Below, piece after piece: positions 1 through 8,549 of a stretch of 64,000 bases of DNA. The stretch comes from Bog-473 sp963744225 (GTDB lineage Bacteria > Actinomycetota > Acidimicrobiia > Acidimicrobiales > RAAP-2), in assembly GCA_963744225.1 (NCBI GenBank), contig CAVUSV010000004.1:1426001-1490000 (forward strand), written 5' to 3'. Position 1 is the first letter of the stretch. Each line of letters begins with the position of its first letter. Below the pieces are notes generated by a model. It ran no database searches, was not told where the DNA came from, and saw only the letters and a program-made list of their open reading frames with translations. Made by a program: the position numbers and the translations under genes.

Positions 1-322
1 CGCTGATCAAGTTGAACGTGGAGACGCCGGCGTTGTTGCACAACACGTCCACGCGCCCGAACTGTTCCAGTGTCGTCGCAGCGAGCCGGTCGACTGCAGC
101 GGCATCGGACACATCCACCTTGACGGCGAGAGCGACGCCACCCCCCGTCTGGATATTCTGCGAGACGGCTTCCGCCTCGCCTTCGTCGAGGTCGGCGACG
201 ACGACAGCTGACCCCGCTGCCGCAAACGCCTCGGCGAGTGCACGTCCGATACCGCTGCCGGCTCCGGTGATCACTGCCACCTTGCCCGGGCCGATCACGA
301 CGTTGTCCTGCATTTCGGTCAT
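1..322 (-). CDS. SDR family oxidoreductase, C-terminus cut by window edge
   Basis: The reading frame starts at ATG 322 and runs off the left edge, leaving about 107 N-terminal residues. They contain the classical short-chain dehydrogenase cofactor motif TGAGSGIG (about residues 19-26), an acidic residue pair after beta-strand 2 (VVVADLDE, which favours NAD(H) over NADP(H)) and the structural motif NNAG near residue 97. The catalytic Tyr-x-x-x-Lys lies beyond the edge. It is the last visible gene of a leftward run (2108 to 1) with a second SDR and a medium-chain reductase, so the three probably act in one oxidation pathway. Substrate cannot be inferred. Confidence 0.85.
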   Translation of the reverse strand, partial: MTEMQDNVVIGPGKVAVITGAGSGIGRALAEAFAAAGSAVVVADLDEGEAEAVSQNIQTGGGVALAVKVDVSDAAAVDRLAATTLEQFGRVDVLCNNAGVSTFNLIS

Positions 323-345
323 GTGTCGCTCTCCCTGTGTATTTG

Positions 346-1092
346 TCAACCGCCGTCGAGCATGATGAGCTCACCGGTGAGGTAGGACGATGCATCGCTG
401 GCGAGGTACAGCGCCGTCCCGACGATCTCCCTAGCGGAGGCGATTCGACCCAGGGCGACCTTGGACGCCATCTGCGTCTGCGCCTCGTCCGACGGCAGAG
501 ACGCGTGGAGGCTGTCGGTGTGGAACGTTCCGCACACAATCGAGTTGACCCGGATGCCGCGCGACCCGAATTCCTGCGCGGCCGCCTTCGTCAGCGCGTT
601 CAAGCCGGCCTTCGCGGCGGCGTAGACGACGGTGAAAGGCGAAGGGTACATGGACGCCTTGGAGCTGATGTTGACGACCGATCCGCCCGGGGGCATGTGC
701 TTGGCGCTGAGCGCGATGAGCCGGAGCGGACCCTTGAGATTGACCGCGATCGTCTTGTCGAACAGGTCGGAGGTCACGCCGAGCAGCGACGGGGGGACGG
801 GCGCGATTCCGGCGTTGTTGACGAGCACGTCGATGCGGCCGAACTCCGCAACAGTGACGTCGACGAGCGCTTCGCACTGCTCCCAGTCGCTGACATGGCA
901 ACTCACCGCCAGGGCGCGCCGGCCCATCTCCCGCACCTCCTCGGCCACGGCCTCACAGGGCCCGAGCTTGCGGCTGGCCACGACGACATCCGCGCCCGCC
1001 TCGGCGAACCCGAGCACCATCTCGCGACCGAGACCCTTGCTGCCGCCGGTCACGATCACGACCTTCCCGGTCGCGTCGAGACTCGGGATCAC
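346..1092 (-). CDS. SDR family oxidoreductase
   Basis: A complete 248-residue classical SDR. Visible motifs are TGGSKGLG (cofactor loop, residues 15-22), NNAG (about 92-95), the catalytic serine in VVNISS and the YAAAK catalytic Tyr/Lys pair. The end MLDGG is typical of the family. The start is GTG 1092, overlapping the stop of the upstream medium-chain reductase in a GTGA arrangement, which implies translational coupling. Related enzymes interconvert hydroxyl and keto groups with NAD(P)(H); the substrate is unknown. Confidence 0.9.
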   Translation of the reverse strand: MIPSLDATGKVVIVTGGSKGLGREMVLGFAEAGADVVVASRKLGPCEAVAEEVREMGRRALAVSCHVSDWEQCEALVDVTVAEFGRIDVLVNNAGIAPVPPSLLGVTSDLFDKTIAVNLKGPLRLIALSAKHMPPGGSVVNISSKASMYPSPFTVVYAAAKAGLNALTKAAAQEFGSRGIRVNSIVCGTFHTDSLHASLPSDEAQTQMASKVALGRIASAREIVGTALYLASDASSYLTGELIMLDGG

Positions 1093-2108
1093 GGCACCAT
1101 CACGAGCTTCCCGACCACGTGGCGGTCAGCGATGCGTTGCAGCGCTTCCGGCAGCTCGTCGAACGAGACCTCACCGGTCACTGCATTTGTCAACTGGCCC
1201 CCGATCACAAGGCTGGAGAGGTTCGCGTGAATATCGTCGAGCTCATGGCGGGTATAGCCACCTGCAAACACGCCCAAGAGCGACGTGTTGGTGACGACGA
1301 GGTCGAGAGTCGCAAGCGTCGGCCATCGACCGCTGGCGAAACCGACGGCGAGGAGTCGCCCATGCCGGGACAGTGCTGCGACAGCGTCCTCGGCCAGGGA
1401 GCCGCCGACGGGGTCGAAGATCAGGTCAACCCCCCGTCCGGCGGTGATCTCGCGGAGTGCTGGAGCCACTGGACCCTCGGTGTGGTTGATCGTTGCGTCG
1501 GCCCCGAGCTTGCGGCAGAACGACGCGCGGGCTTCGTCGCTCACGACGGCAACCACCTGGGCTCCGAGTGCGCGTCCTAACTGGACGGCGGCGGTTCCGC
1601 TCCCACCCGCGGCTCCCAGCACGGCCAGCCACTCTCCCCGAGCGACGCGACCGCGATCGACCAGACCAATCCAGCCGGTGAGGTGCGGGATCCAGAACCC
1701 GGCCGCCTCGCGGTCGGAAAGACCGTCGGGTACCGCGAAGGCTGAATCAACTGGGACCAGGCACTCTTCGGCGAATGAACCGAACCCCTCGGTGAAGGCG
1801 GTCACGCACATGATGCGGGCGCCGATCGGAAGGTCGACTCCGTCGCCGGTGGCGGTGATCGTGCCTGTCGCTTCCTGGCCCGAGGTGAACGGCAGTGGTG
1901 GGGTCAGGGGGTAGCTGCCTCGGCACATCAACACGTCGGGTAGCCCGATGCCGGCCGCCTCGACACGGATGCGGACCTGCCCGGGTGCCGGTTGGGGAGG
2001 TTCCAGCTCGACGAGCTGCAGTACGTCGATGGGCTCTCCGGCATCCTGTACCTGCCATACGCGGATCAGGGGATCCGGACGGGAACAGCAGGTCTCGTCA
2101 TGCCGCAA
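1089..2108 (-). CDS. Zinc-independent MDR / quinone oxidoreductase-like protein
   Basis: A medium-chain dehydrogenase/reductase of about 339 residues: an N-terminal GroES-like domain and a Rossmann domain with LGAAGGSGTAAVQLGRALG, the AAxGGxGxxA pattern of quinone oxidoreductases. The ligands of the catalytic and structural zinc sites of alcohol dehydrogenases are absent, so an NADPH-dependent enoyl or quinone reductase is more likely than an alcohol dehydrogenase. The only start that keeps the full N-terminus is TTG 2108, which has no strong ribosome-binding site, so the first 15-20 residues are uncertain. It heads a leftward operon with two SDR genes. Confidence 0.85.
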   Translation of the reverse strand: MRHDETCCSRPDPLIRVWQVQDAGEPIDVLQLVELEPPQPAPGQVRIRVEAAGIGLPDVLMCRGSYPLTPPLPFTSGQEATGTITATGDGVDLPIGARIMCVTAFTEGFGSFAEECLVPVDSAFAVPDGLSDREAAGFWIPHLTGWIGLVDRGRVARGEWLAVLGAAGGSGTAAVQLGRALGAQVVAVVSDEARASFCRKLGADATINHTEGPVAPALREITAGRGVDLIFDPVGGSLAEDAVAALSRHGRLLAVGFASGRWPTLATLDLVVTNTSLLGVFAGGYTRHELDDIHANLSSLVIGGQLTNAVTGEVSFDELPEALQRIADRHVVGKLVMVP

Positions 2109-2509
2109 CTCCCTTGTACATGCTCCACCAGCCTGGTCGACGGATGAAATAACAGCGTAATCACGGACCGATCACCCACGTCAAGATCTCGGAGGGGTTC
2201 TGCGCTGAAACCGAGCGGGCTCTGTCCCACGAGCGGCTGGGCCAGCTCCGATGCTGAATTCAAGGCTGGTCCGAAGCCCCACCGGGGCTGCTTGGAACGG
2301 TCGCAAACTGGACTACGGATTGGTTCATGTGTCGGCTCGGTTCTGACCCCTGCCGGCATCGATGGAGCCCTGGTCTCCCTAAGGGCGGTATCCGAGACCC
2401 GACTCATTCGGCGACCTCATCCCACGAAATCCCACGGATTCAGAATTCCAAGCCCAGGCGATCGTGCGAGCGCAGCTCCTTTGCAAAGACGACGCCCTCC
2501 TGCATCGCC
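2109..2509. other. Non-coding stretch upstream of the SDR/MDR operon
   Basis: No convincing gene was seen. The region should hold the promoter of the leftward 2108-1 operon, but no clear -35/-10 pair or strong dyad stood out by eye. Confidence 0.4.
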
Positions 2510-2518
2510 AACGGAGTT

Positions 2519-2706
2519 GAACGCAACCGGGTCTTGGGTGAGTACATCCGCGAACTCCGCCAACATCCAAGCCGAGACTCAACAAACGATCCCCGTCGCA
2601 CGTCGAGCGGACCTCCAAGCTTTGAAGGCACTTCCCCAAGGTGATCGAGGAGGTCGCCGATCTGGCCGTTCTATTGTCCACCCACCAAAAGGAGACCGTT
2701 CCATGA
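2519..2706 (+). pseudogene. Possible remnant of an XRE-type regulator gene
   Basis: Two short coding-like stretches in different frames suggest a degraded gene. Around 2519-2566 the frame reads ERNRVLGEYIRELRQ, like the N-terminus of actinobacterial XRE regulators. The last part (about 2641-2706) reads VIEEVADLAVLLSTHQKETV and ends in a TGA that overlaps the next ATG (ATGA at 2703). The helix-turn-helix core between them is missing. This is pattern recognition only. Confidence 0.25.
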
Positions 2707-2852
2707 CCACCTACATGCCAGTCGACCCAGGTGAGGCCGCCGACCTCCTTGCCCTGCAGCGAGACACGCCCATTGGTTCCATAGCCGACGGGTGGAGTCT
2801 TGATGAACAGCGCTGCGTGATCCCTCAGCTACCAATGATCCTCCACACTTGA
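2703..2852 (+). CDS. Small protein of unknown function (49 aa)
   Basis: ATG 2703 follows a good Shine-Dalgarno sequence (AAGGAGA, about 2690-2696) at ideal spacing. The frame encodes 49 residues beginning MTTYMPVDPGEAADLL and has no recognisable domain. Its TGA stop (2850-2852) overlaps the TTG start of the following membrane protein (TTGA), a configuration expected for a coupled pair. The strong ribosome-binding site is the main evidence that it is translated. It may be a leader peptide or a small partner of the membrane protein. Confidence 0.45.
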   Translation: MTTYMPVDPGEAADLLALQRDTPIGSIADGWSLDEQRCVIPQLPMILHT

Positions 2853-3658
2853 CGCGCCGCCAGCCGTCAGGACCACGCCGTGCGAGGTCGGTCGGGGCCT
2901 ATCTACGACAAACGCGAGCTATCGCGATCCTCGTTCTTGCCATTGTGATCGGAAGTGTGGCATCTGATCTCACCGGCGGTACCTTCTGGGAGCGTCACGC
3001 CTTGCTGACCGGCGTGGTCTCGAGCGTGATCGTGGTCATGTTGTCGCTCGCAGTGATTAACGAGGTGCTCGAGCGTAGAAGACGTCAGCGATGGAGCGTC
3101 CTTGCGCAATACGTCATGTTCGAGCTGGTTCGCAATGCGCGCATGATCTGGGCTGGGATTCTGGAGCTAGCCGGCCTGTGGCCGACCGAGGCGAATCAGC
3201 GCCAGTCCGTCGAGTTAGGTGCCGAGATTGTGCGGGACACCTCCCGGCTGACCGCAGCTGTTCGCGAGATGGTCGATGACGACGATCTCCGTGATCGTTT
3301 GCACACCGAAATCGCCTTCTTCGCCGAGCACGCAGACGACGTGCTCGGCCGATGGGCAGCGGTGATGCTCAATACCGAGGTGTACGCCGAAGTGGTCGAC
3401 CGCCACGTCGAGTTGGCGGGCGACGTGGCCTGGATCGGCGGTCTCCTCGACGCTGAATACCCGCCGGACGACGCTCGAAGGCAGCGGAGGGCTCGCAGCA
3501 GTCCAGCAGTGCAGATCGAGGCTGATCTCGGCGGCCAGTGGCTCGCTGACCGGATCGTCGTGATCACCCAACTCGCCGAGGATTTGGATCGAACTACCCT
3601 CGACTTGGCCCTGCGGATCGTTCCGGTCGAATGGTGGGAAACACGCCTCGGCACCTGA
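2849..3658 (+). CDS. Membrane protein with two N-terminal TM segments
   Basis: A 269-residue protein with two hydrophobic segments near residues 25-42 and 53-70, an RRRRQR basic stretch after the second, and a long, mostly helical soluble part of about 195 residues. Both ends are probably cytoplasmic, with a short periplasmic loop between the segments. No catalytic motif is recognisable. Similar two-segment proteins are annotated as hypothetical in actinobacteria. The start is TTG 2849, coupled to the 49-residue frame upstream. Function unknown. Confidence 0.7.
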   Translation: MTRRQPSGPRRARSVGAYLRQTRAIAILVLAIVIGSVASDLTGGTFWERHALLTGVVSSVIVVMLSLAVINEVLERRRRQRWSVLAQYVMFELVRNARMIWAGILELAGLWPTEANQRQSVELGAEIVRDTSRLTAAVREMVDDDDLRDRLHTEIAFFAEHADDVLGRWAAVMLNTEVYAEVVDRHVELAGDVAWIGGLLDAEYPPDDARRQRRARSSPAVQIEADLGGQWLADRIVVITQLAEDLDRTTLDLALRIVPVEWWETRLGT

Positions 3659-3949
3659 AGGCCGCCGCCTTGTTGTTCGGGCCCACTGGAGACTTCGACA
3701 CACGGTCCGCGAGATCCCCCAGCCACAATCCGTGCACCCTCGGGGTCGCCCCAATTCCTCGTGCCTTCCGTGTCTCTCCCCGAAGGTCGGGATCGAGGTT
3801 CCGAGCCCTCCCGAAACAGAGAGTCCGTCGAGCGATTCCGATTACCCAGTTGTCGTTTGCTCCTCAATGACGTAGGCCCTCGTCCGCGACCGATCTAGGA
3901 ACCTCGCCTCATCATCGCTCACTTGCTCCCCAGCGTCGCCTGTCCTGAA
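3659..3949. other. Convergent intergenic region
   Basis: The stretch lies between the membrane protein and the leftward TetR gene. No gene-like frame and no clear hairpin terminator was seen. Confidence 0.4.
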
Positions 3950-4582
3950 TTAAGAGTCGGCGCCGGCGGAGGTTGCCTTAGCCGCGCTTCGGAGCGCGTT
4001 CAGCGCGGCGTCAAGTGCTGCCGCAAGGGGCTTGGCGGATTGCATCGACTGTGCGAGCAGTAGGCCTCCCTGGAGGGAGGCGAAGGTAGCGAGGGCGAGA
4101 GTTTCTGGGTCCGCGTCGGCGCGCAGTCGGCCGGCGGCGACCATGCGGGTCAAGCCCGCTTGCAGGTAGCCCCGCCAGCGGTCCATATGTGCTGTCACCT
4201 CGGCGGCGAGCACGGGGTCGCTGCCGATGAGTTCGCTGGTCATCGCCCCGATCGGGCAACCCCAGCAAGGCTGGGAGCTGTAGTAGGCGACGACGGAATT
4301 CCGCCAGGCCTCCCATGCTTCCCAGGTATCGAGCGTGTCAAGGAAGGGCCGTTGAGCATCGAGGACACGCTCACTCTGGAAGTCTGCGAGGGCGCGGACG
4401 AGGTCGCTCTTGCCGCCCGGGAAGTAGTGGAACAGCTGGCTTTTGCTGGTGCCCGTCCCGGCCCGAATGTCGTTGAGGCTTGTTCCTCCCACGCCACGAG
4501 CGAGTACGAGGTCGGCCGCGGCCTCGACGATGCGGGCACGCGTCGCAGCACCTTTGGGGGTGAGCATGACCTCCGACGACAT
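3950..4582 (-). CDS. TetR family regulator with conserved cysteines
   Basis: A 210-residue TetR-type repressor. The N-terminal helix-turn-helix covers roughly residues 14-60 (RARIVEAAADLVLARG...SKSQLFHYFPGGKSDLV). ATG 4582 was chosen because the DNA-binding domain follows directly; longer versions would run through its own operators. The ligand domain contains CWGCPIGAMTSEL with Cys106 and Cys109. This GCPxG-type motif is shared by TetR proteins such as E. coli NemR, where a cysteine near this position senses electrophiles. It is divergent from an SDR gene with two palindromic operators between, so it probably represses itself and the SDR. Electrophile sensing is inference. Confidence 0.88.
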   Translation of the reverse strand: MSSEVMLTPKGAATRARIVEAAADLVLARGVGGTSLNDIRAGTGTSKSQLFHYFPGGKSDLVRALADFQSERVLDAQRPFLDTLDTWEAWEAWRNSVVAYYSSQPCWGCPIGAMTSELIGSDPVLAAEVTAHMDRWRGYLQAGLTRMVAAGRLRADADPETLALATFASLQGGLLLAQSMQSAKPLAAALDAALNALRSAAKATSAGADS

Positions 4583-4600
4583 GCCCCCAGCGTACCGGAC

Positions 4601-4616
4601 TGGACCTAGAGGTCCA
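4601..4616. promoter_or_regulatory. TetR operator, site 1
   Basis: TGGACCTAGAGGTCCA is a palindrome with 7-bp arms (TGGACCT/AGGTCCA) around 2 bp. It lies 18 bp upstream of the TetR ATG and is matched by a second copy 29 bp away. Confidence 0.75.
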
Positions 4617-4629
4617 TAATCTGTACTCT

Positions 4630-4645
4630 TGGACCTTGCGGTCCA
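4630..4645. promoter_or_regulatory. TetR operator, site 2
   Basis: TGGACCTTGCGGTCCA has perfect 6-bp arms (TGGACC/GGTCCA) around 4 bp, the same arms as the first site. It lies 42 bp upstream of the SDR start, consistent with control of both divergent genes. Confidence 0.75.
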
Positions 4646-4687
4646 TTTGTGGTCCCGCACCAAACGGCAAAGGCAACGGAGGAAACG

Positions 4688-5456
4688 ATGGGTTCACGAC
4701 TCGAAGGCAAAACGGCACTGATCACAGGCTCCACCAGCAACATCGGCGCCGCCATAGCTACCGCCTTCGCCGCTGATGGGGCCCACGTAGTGGTCAGCGG
4801 CCGCAATCAGGAGCGGGGCGACGCCGTCGTAGCTGAGATCCGCGCCACGCGGAGGGAAGGCCGATCTGATCGTCGCGGACCTCGACGGCACTGCGGCGGC
4901 ATCTCGGACGCTGGCCGCTGAGGCCACTCGGGTTCTTGGTGGACGGATCGATGTCTTGGTGAACAACGCCGGCATTTTCCCTAGTTCGACTACGGCCGAT
5001 ACCACCGAGGCGACCTTCGACCAGGTCTATGCAGTCAACGTCAAGGCACCCTTCTTTCTGACTGCGGCGGTTGCCCCGGAGATGGCCGAGCGTGGCAGTG
5101 GGGCGATCATCAACTTGGGATCCTGGATCGTTCGACTCGCCGTTCCGGTTGGCTCGCTCTACAGCTCCACGAAGGGCGCCATGGAGACATTGACGAGGGC
5201 CTGGGCTGCCGAGTTTGGTCCTGCGGGTGTCCGCGTGAACGCCATCTCACCGGGCGTGATCCGGACGCCTGCCATCCACGGTGACACTCATCCCGCCGAG
5301 GCGATGATGCACGGTACGCCAGCCGGACGCAGCGGTACGCCCGATGAAGTCGCTCACGCCGCTGTCTACTTGGCTAGCGACGAGGCAGGCTTCGTGCACG
5401 GCACCGTGGTTGATGTTGATGGCGGCCGCGTTGCCGTCGCCGTCGTAGCCAGTTGA
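4688..5456 (+). pseudogene. SDR family oxidoreductase, frameshifted
   Basis: This is a 255-residue SDR once a single extra base near 4850 is removed. The first frame carries TGSTSNIG and ends out of phase after EIRAT. The second continues with DVLVNNAG, the catalytic YSSTKGA and a typical end with DVDGG. Deleting one C in the CACGCGGAGGG stretch restores ADLIVADLDG between the two parts. ATG 4688 has a GGAGGA ribosome-binding site. The gene is divergent from the TetR gene and shares its operators. The break could be a sequencing error or a real null mutation. Confidence 0.8.
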
Positions 5457-5538
5457 ACCTCGGCGTCCGGCCGCTCGCGCCCGGCGGACCGCAGCGTCGC
5501 CCCGGGTTGGCCTATGCCCGAAAGCTTGGCGACCCCAC

Positions 5539-5569
5539 TTGACTTAGAGTGCACTCTAAGTCTTATCGT
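5539..5569 (+). promoter_or_regulatory. MerR-type promoter with 20-bp palindrome
   Basis: TTGACT (-35, 5539-5544) and TATCGT (-10, 5564-5569) are separated by 19 bp, the over-long spacer characteristic of MerR-activated promoters. The perfect palindrome ACTTAGAGTGCACTCTAAGT (5542-5561) occupies the spacer, where a MerR dimer would bind and distort the DNA. Confidence 0.8.
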
Positions 5570-5576
5570 GGTCTGT

Positions 5577-5960
5577 ATGAGCGCTGTCGCAACCCAGGAC
5601 AAGAGCCTCACGATTGCTGAGGTAGCCGACCAGACCAGCGTGAGTGCCCACACCCTGCGCTACTACGAGCGAATCGGGCTCATTGACATAAGCAGGCATG
5701 CGAGCGGACATCGCCGTTACTCGTCTCATGACATCGATCGGATCGTGTTCATCGGCCGGCTGCGGGCAACAGCGATGCCCATCCGGGATATCCAACGGTA
5801 TTTCGAGCTGGTGGCTGATGGGCCGTCAACCGAACGCGAGCGCCTGGCGCTGCTGGAGGCTCACCGCAACACAGTGCGTGACCGTCTCGAAGAGTTCGAG
5901 GCGGCGCTGGACGCTATTGAGCACAAGATCGCCTACTACGGCGGGTCCTGCGCTCCATAA
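5577..5960 (+). CDS. MerR family transcriptional regulator
   Basis: A 127-residue MerR protein. The winged helix-turn-helix lies at about residues 11-80, with TLRYYERIGLI and SGHRRYSSHDIDRI characteristic of the family. A dimerisation helix follows and the protein ends in GGSC. ATG 5577 was chosen because the upstream extension would run through the promoter palindrome. There is no metal-binding cysteine cluster, so a metal sensor is unlikely. Relatives paired with aldo-keto reductases respond to aldehydes or oxidants. It probably activates its own promoter and the AKR-SDR genes behind it. Confidence 0.9.
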   Translation: MSAVATQDKSLTIAEVADQTSVSAHTLRYYERIGLIDISRHASGHRRYSSHDIDRIVFIGRLRATAMPIRDIQRYFELVADGPSTERERLALLEAHRNTVRDRLEEFEAALDAIEHKIAYYGGSCAP

Positions 5961-5989
5961 CCCCCAATCAATCTGAAGGTAGGTGGACA

Positions 5990-7003
5990 ATGACCGTCTC
6001 TACGCGCACCCTCGGCAGTCCGAGCAGTCTGACTGTCTCCGCTCTGGGTCTGGGTTGCATGGGAATGAGCGACTTCTACGGGGCCACTTCCGATGATGAC
6101 GTGGAGTCGATTGCGACCATCCACCGGGCAATCGAGCTTGGTGTCAGCTTGCTCGACACCTCCGACATGTACGGCCGAGGCGCTAACGAAGAACTCGTCG
6201 GCAAGGCTATTGCGGACCGTCGCGACCAGGTGGTGCTGGCGACCAAGTTCGGCATCGTCCGTCAAGGAACTGATCCGCTGGTCCGGTCTTTGAACGGCCG
6301 CCCTGAGTATGTCCACCAAGCCATTGACGCTTCGTTGCGCCGCTTGGGCGTGAACCACATCGACCTTTACTACCTGCACCGCGTCGACCCTGAGGTGCCA
6401 ATCGAGGACACCGTCGGTGCTATGGCCGAGCTGGTCGCAGTAGGCAAAGTCGGACACCTCGGACTTTCGGAGCCGTCGGCTTCGACTATCCGCCGAGCGG
6501 TGGCGGTCCACCCGATCACGGCTGTGCAGACGGAGTGGTCGCTGTTCAGCCGGGACATCGAGACCCAAGTGGTCCCTGCGTGTCGAGAGCTAGGCGTGGG
6601 AATCGTTCCTTACAGCCCGCTTGGGAGGGGTCTGCTGACCGGGGCCATCTCAACGACCGAGACGATGAGTGCCGACGACTTTCGCCGAATGTCTCAACCC
6701 CGTTTCCAGGGCGGCAACCTGGAGCACAACCTGCGCCTCGTCGAGGTGGTCAAGCAGGTTGCCGTACGTCATGGCTGCACGCCCGGCCAGACGGCACTGG
6801 CCTGGGTTCTCTCCCGAGGTGTCGATGTGGTCCCCATCCCCGGTACCCGTCGGCGTCGCTACCTAGAGGAGAACGTGGCTGCGACCTCGGTAGTCCTGGA
6901 AGACGAGGACTTCGCCCTCCTCGATTCCCTTCATGCGGCCGGTGAACGCTACGCCGATCTGGCGGGGGTTCAAGGTGACACCCCCGAGCGAACAGTCCGA
7001 TGA
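5990..7003 (+). CDS. Aldo/keto reductase
   Basis: A 337-residue AKR with the tetrad visible: Asp and Tyr in LLDTSDMYG, Lys in LATKFG and His in YYLHRVDP. The C-terminal NADPH-binding part includes VPIPGTRRRRYLEEN. The N-terminal GLGCMGMSDFYG is typical of the YakC/AKR13-like group that reduces aldehydes and ketones. ATG 5990 follows an AGGTAGGTGG ribosome-binding site. It lies 29 bp after the MerR gene, and its stop overlaps the next start (ATGA), giving a MerR-AKR-SDR operon. Confidence 0.92.
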   Translation: MTVSTRTLGSPSSLTVSALGLGCMGMSDFYGATSDDDVESIATIHRAIELGVSLLDTSDMYGRGANEELVGKAIADRRDQVVLATKFGIVRQGTDPLVRSLNGRPEYVHQAIDASLRRLGVNHIDLYYLHRVDPEVPIEDTVGAMAELVAVGKVGHLGLSEPSASTIRRAVAVHPITAVQTEWSLFSRDIETQVVPACRELGVGIVPYSPLGRGLLTGAISTTETMSADDFRRMSQPRFQGGNLEHNLRLVEVVKQVAVRHGCTPGQTALAWVLSRGVDVVPIPGTRRRRYLEENVAATSVVLEDEDFALLDSLHAAGERYADLAGVQGDTPERTVR

Positions 7004-8001
7004 ACCAGACGTCGGACCAGCCACTCTCGGCCGATGGTGGAGTGAAGAACGGCCGCATCACCACCTTGTTCGGCGCCGAGTCGACCGCTGCCGAGGTGAT
7101 CGCCGGCATTGACCTGAGCGACATGCGGGCCATCGTCACGGGTGGCTCGTCAGGCATCGGGATTGAGACGGCCCGCGCCCTGGCGGGGGCGGGCGCCGAG
7201 GTCACGCTTGCCGTGCGAGACACAGATGCCGGCGAACGCGTCGCCGCCGACATTTCAGCAACGACGGGCAACGCCGTCCAGGTCGGTCGGCTCGATCTCG
7301 CCGACCTGGATTCGGTAGGCGCGTTCACCGCAAGCTGGAGTGGCCCGCTTGATCTGCTCGTCAACAACGCCGGGGTCATGGCTCTGCCGAAACTTCATCT
7401 GACCAGGGAGGGCTGGGAACTGCAGTTCGCAACCAATCACCTGGGGCATTTTGTGCTGGCGGATGGCCTGTACAAGGCCTTGACCGCTGCAGCCGAGGCT
7501 CGCATTGTGTCGCTCAGCTCTCGCGGGCACCTTCGATCCCCGGTCGTTTTCGACGACATCAATTTCGCGTCACGCCCCTATGACCCCTGGCTGGCCTATG
7601 GGCAGTCCAAGACCGCCAATGTTCTCTTCGCTGTCGAGGCGAATCGCCGCTGGAGCGCAGACGGCGTCACCGCCAACGCGGTCCACCCCGGCGCGATCGC
7701 GGCAACAAACCTGTCGCGCCACATGGGCGCCGATGAGCTCGCCGCCGTGCGCAACTCGGGCATGTTCAAGTACAAGACACTGGAGCAGGGAGCTGCGACG
7801 AGCATCCTCGTCGCCACCTCGCCGCAACTGAAGGGCGTCGGAGGCCGCTATTTTGAGGATTGCAACGAGGCCGTGGTCCTTAATCCGAACGAACCAGCGA
7901 CGAGCGGTTCCGGCGTTGCCGCCTACGCGCTCGATCCCGATGCCGCTTCTCGCCTGTGGTCGGTCTCGACCGAAGTGGCTGCAAGAAATGACTCCGCCTA
8001 G
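7000..8001 (+). CDS. SDR family oxidoreductase, retinol dehydrogenase-like
   Basis: A 333-residue SDR with an N-terminal extension of about 40 residues, longer than classical members and typical of the retinol dehydrogenase/WW-oxidoreductase-like group. It shows TGGSSGIG (about residues 48-55), NNAGVMALP, the catalytic YGQSK and NAVHPG. The start overlaps the AKR stop (ATGA at 7000), so it is cotranslated. In the MerR-led operon it probably helps reduce reactive carbonyls; the substrate is not visible. Confidence 0.9.
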   Translation: MNQTSDQPLSADGGVKNGRITTLFGAESTAAEVIAGIDLSDMRAIVTGGSSGIGIETARALAGAGAEVTLAVRDTDAGERVAADISATTGNAVQVGRLDLADLDSVGAFTASWSGPLDLLVNNAGVMALPKLHLTREGWELQFATNHLGHFVLADGLYKALTAAAEARIVSLSSRGHLRSPVVFDDINFASRPYDPWLAYGQSKTANVLFAVEANRRWSADGVTANAVHPGAIAATNLSRHMGADELAAVRNSGMFKYKTLEQGAATSILVATSPQLKGVGGRYFEDCNEAVVLNPNEPATSGSGVAAYALDPDAASRLWSVSTEVAARNDSA

Positions 8002-8097
8002 AAATACACGACCAAGAGATCACCAAAATATGAAACTGACGGCGTCACTGCCGCACCGACTGCACGGGCACGTATGTGGAGTGGCAGGATTGAAGTC

Positions 8098-8511
8098 ATG
8101 CCAGATCCCCGCGTCACGGTGGCCGCCGACTTTTTTCGGAAGTTCTTCGGAGGCAATGTTTCAGCCGCCTGCGACCTCCTCGATCCTCAGGTCGTGGACG
8201 TCGTACCCGGAACACACGCACTTTCAGGCGTCTTTCAAGGCGTTCAAGCCGTTACGGCGCACCTTTCAACCTTTCTCCGACTCACAGAAGAACCGATCGA
8301 CGTCCTCGAGTGGGAGGATTGGATGGCTGGGGTCGACAACGTCGCTGGGCTTGCGAAAATTCATCTGCAGCGTGAAGGCCAGCGGCTCGATTTCCGGGTC
8401 ATTTTTCTCGTCTCGGTGACCGAAGACGACGGACTACATCGGATCTCGAGGATTCAATCCTTTTACAGCGATCAAGCAGCGTTTGATCGGTTTTTCTCAG
8501 TCGAGCCATAG
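8098..8511 (+). CDS. SnoaL-like (NTF2-fold) protein
   Basis: A 137-residue protein with the features of the NTF2-like/SnoaL fold: an N-terminal helix (VTVAADFFRKFFGGNVSAAC), the LLDPQVVDVVPG strand, a G-x-x-x-V turn and terminal beta-strands. Such proteins are small hydrolases, isomerases or binding proteins; no catalytic residues can be assigned. ATG 8098 (MPDPRV) is preferred over an upstream ATG. It is separated by 96 bp from the SDR and may have its own promoter. Confidence 0.65.
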   Translation: MPDPRVTVAADFFRKFFGGNVSAACDLLDPQVVDVVPGTHALSGVFQGVQAVTAHLSTFLRLTEEPIDVLEWEDWMAGVDNVAGLAKIHLQREGQRLDFRVIFLVSVTEDDGLHRISRIQSFYSDQAAFDRFFSVEP

Positions 8512-8549
8512 CCGCCCCGACCCTGGCGCTAGAATTCGGAGGAGGAGCA

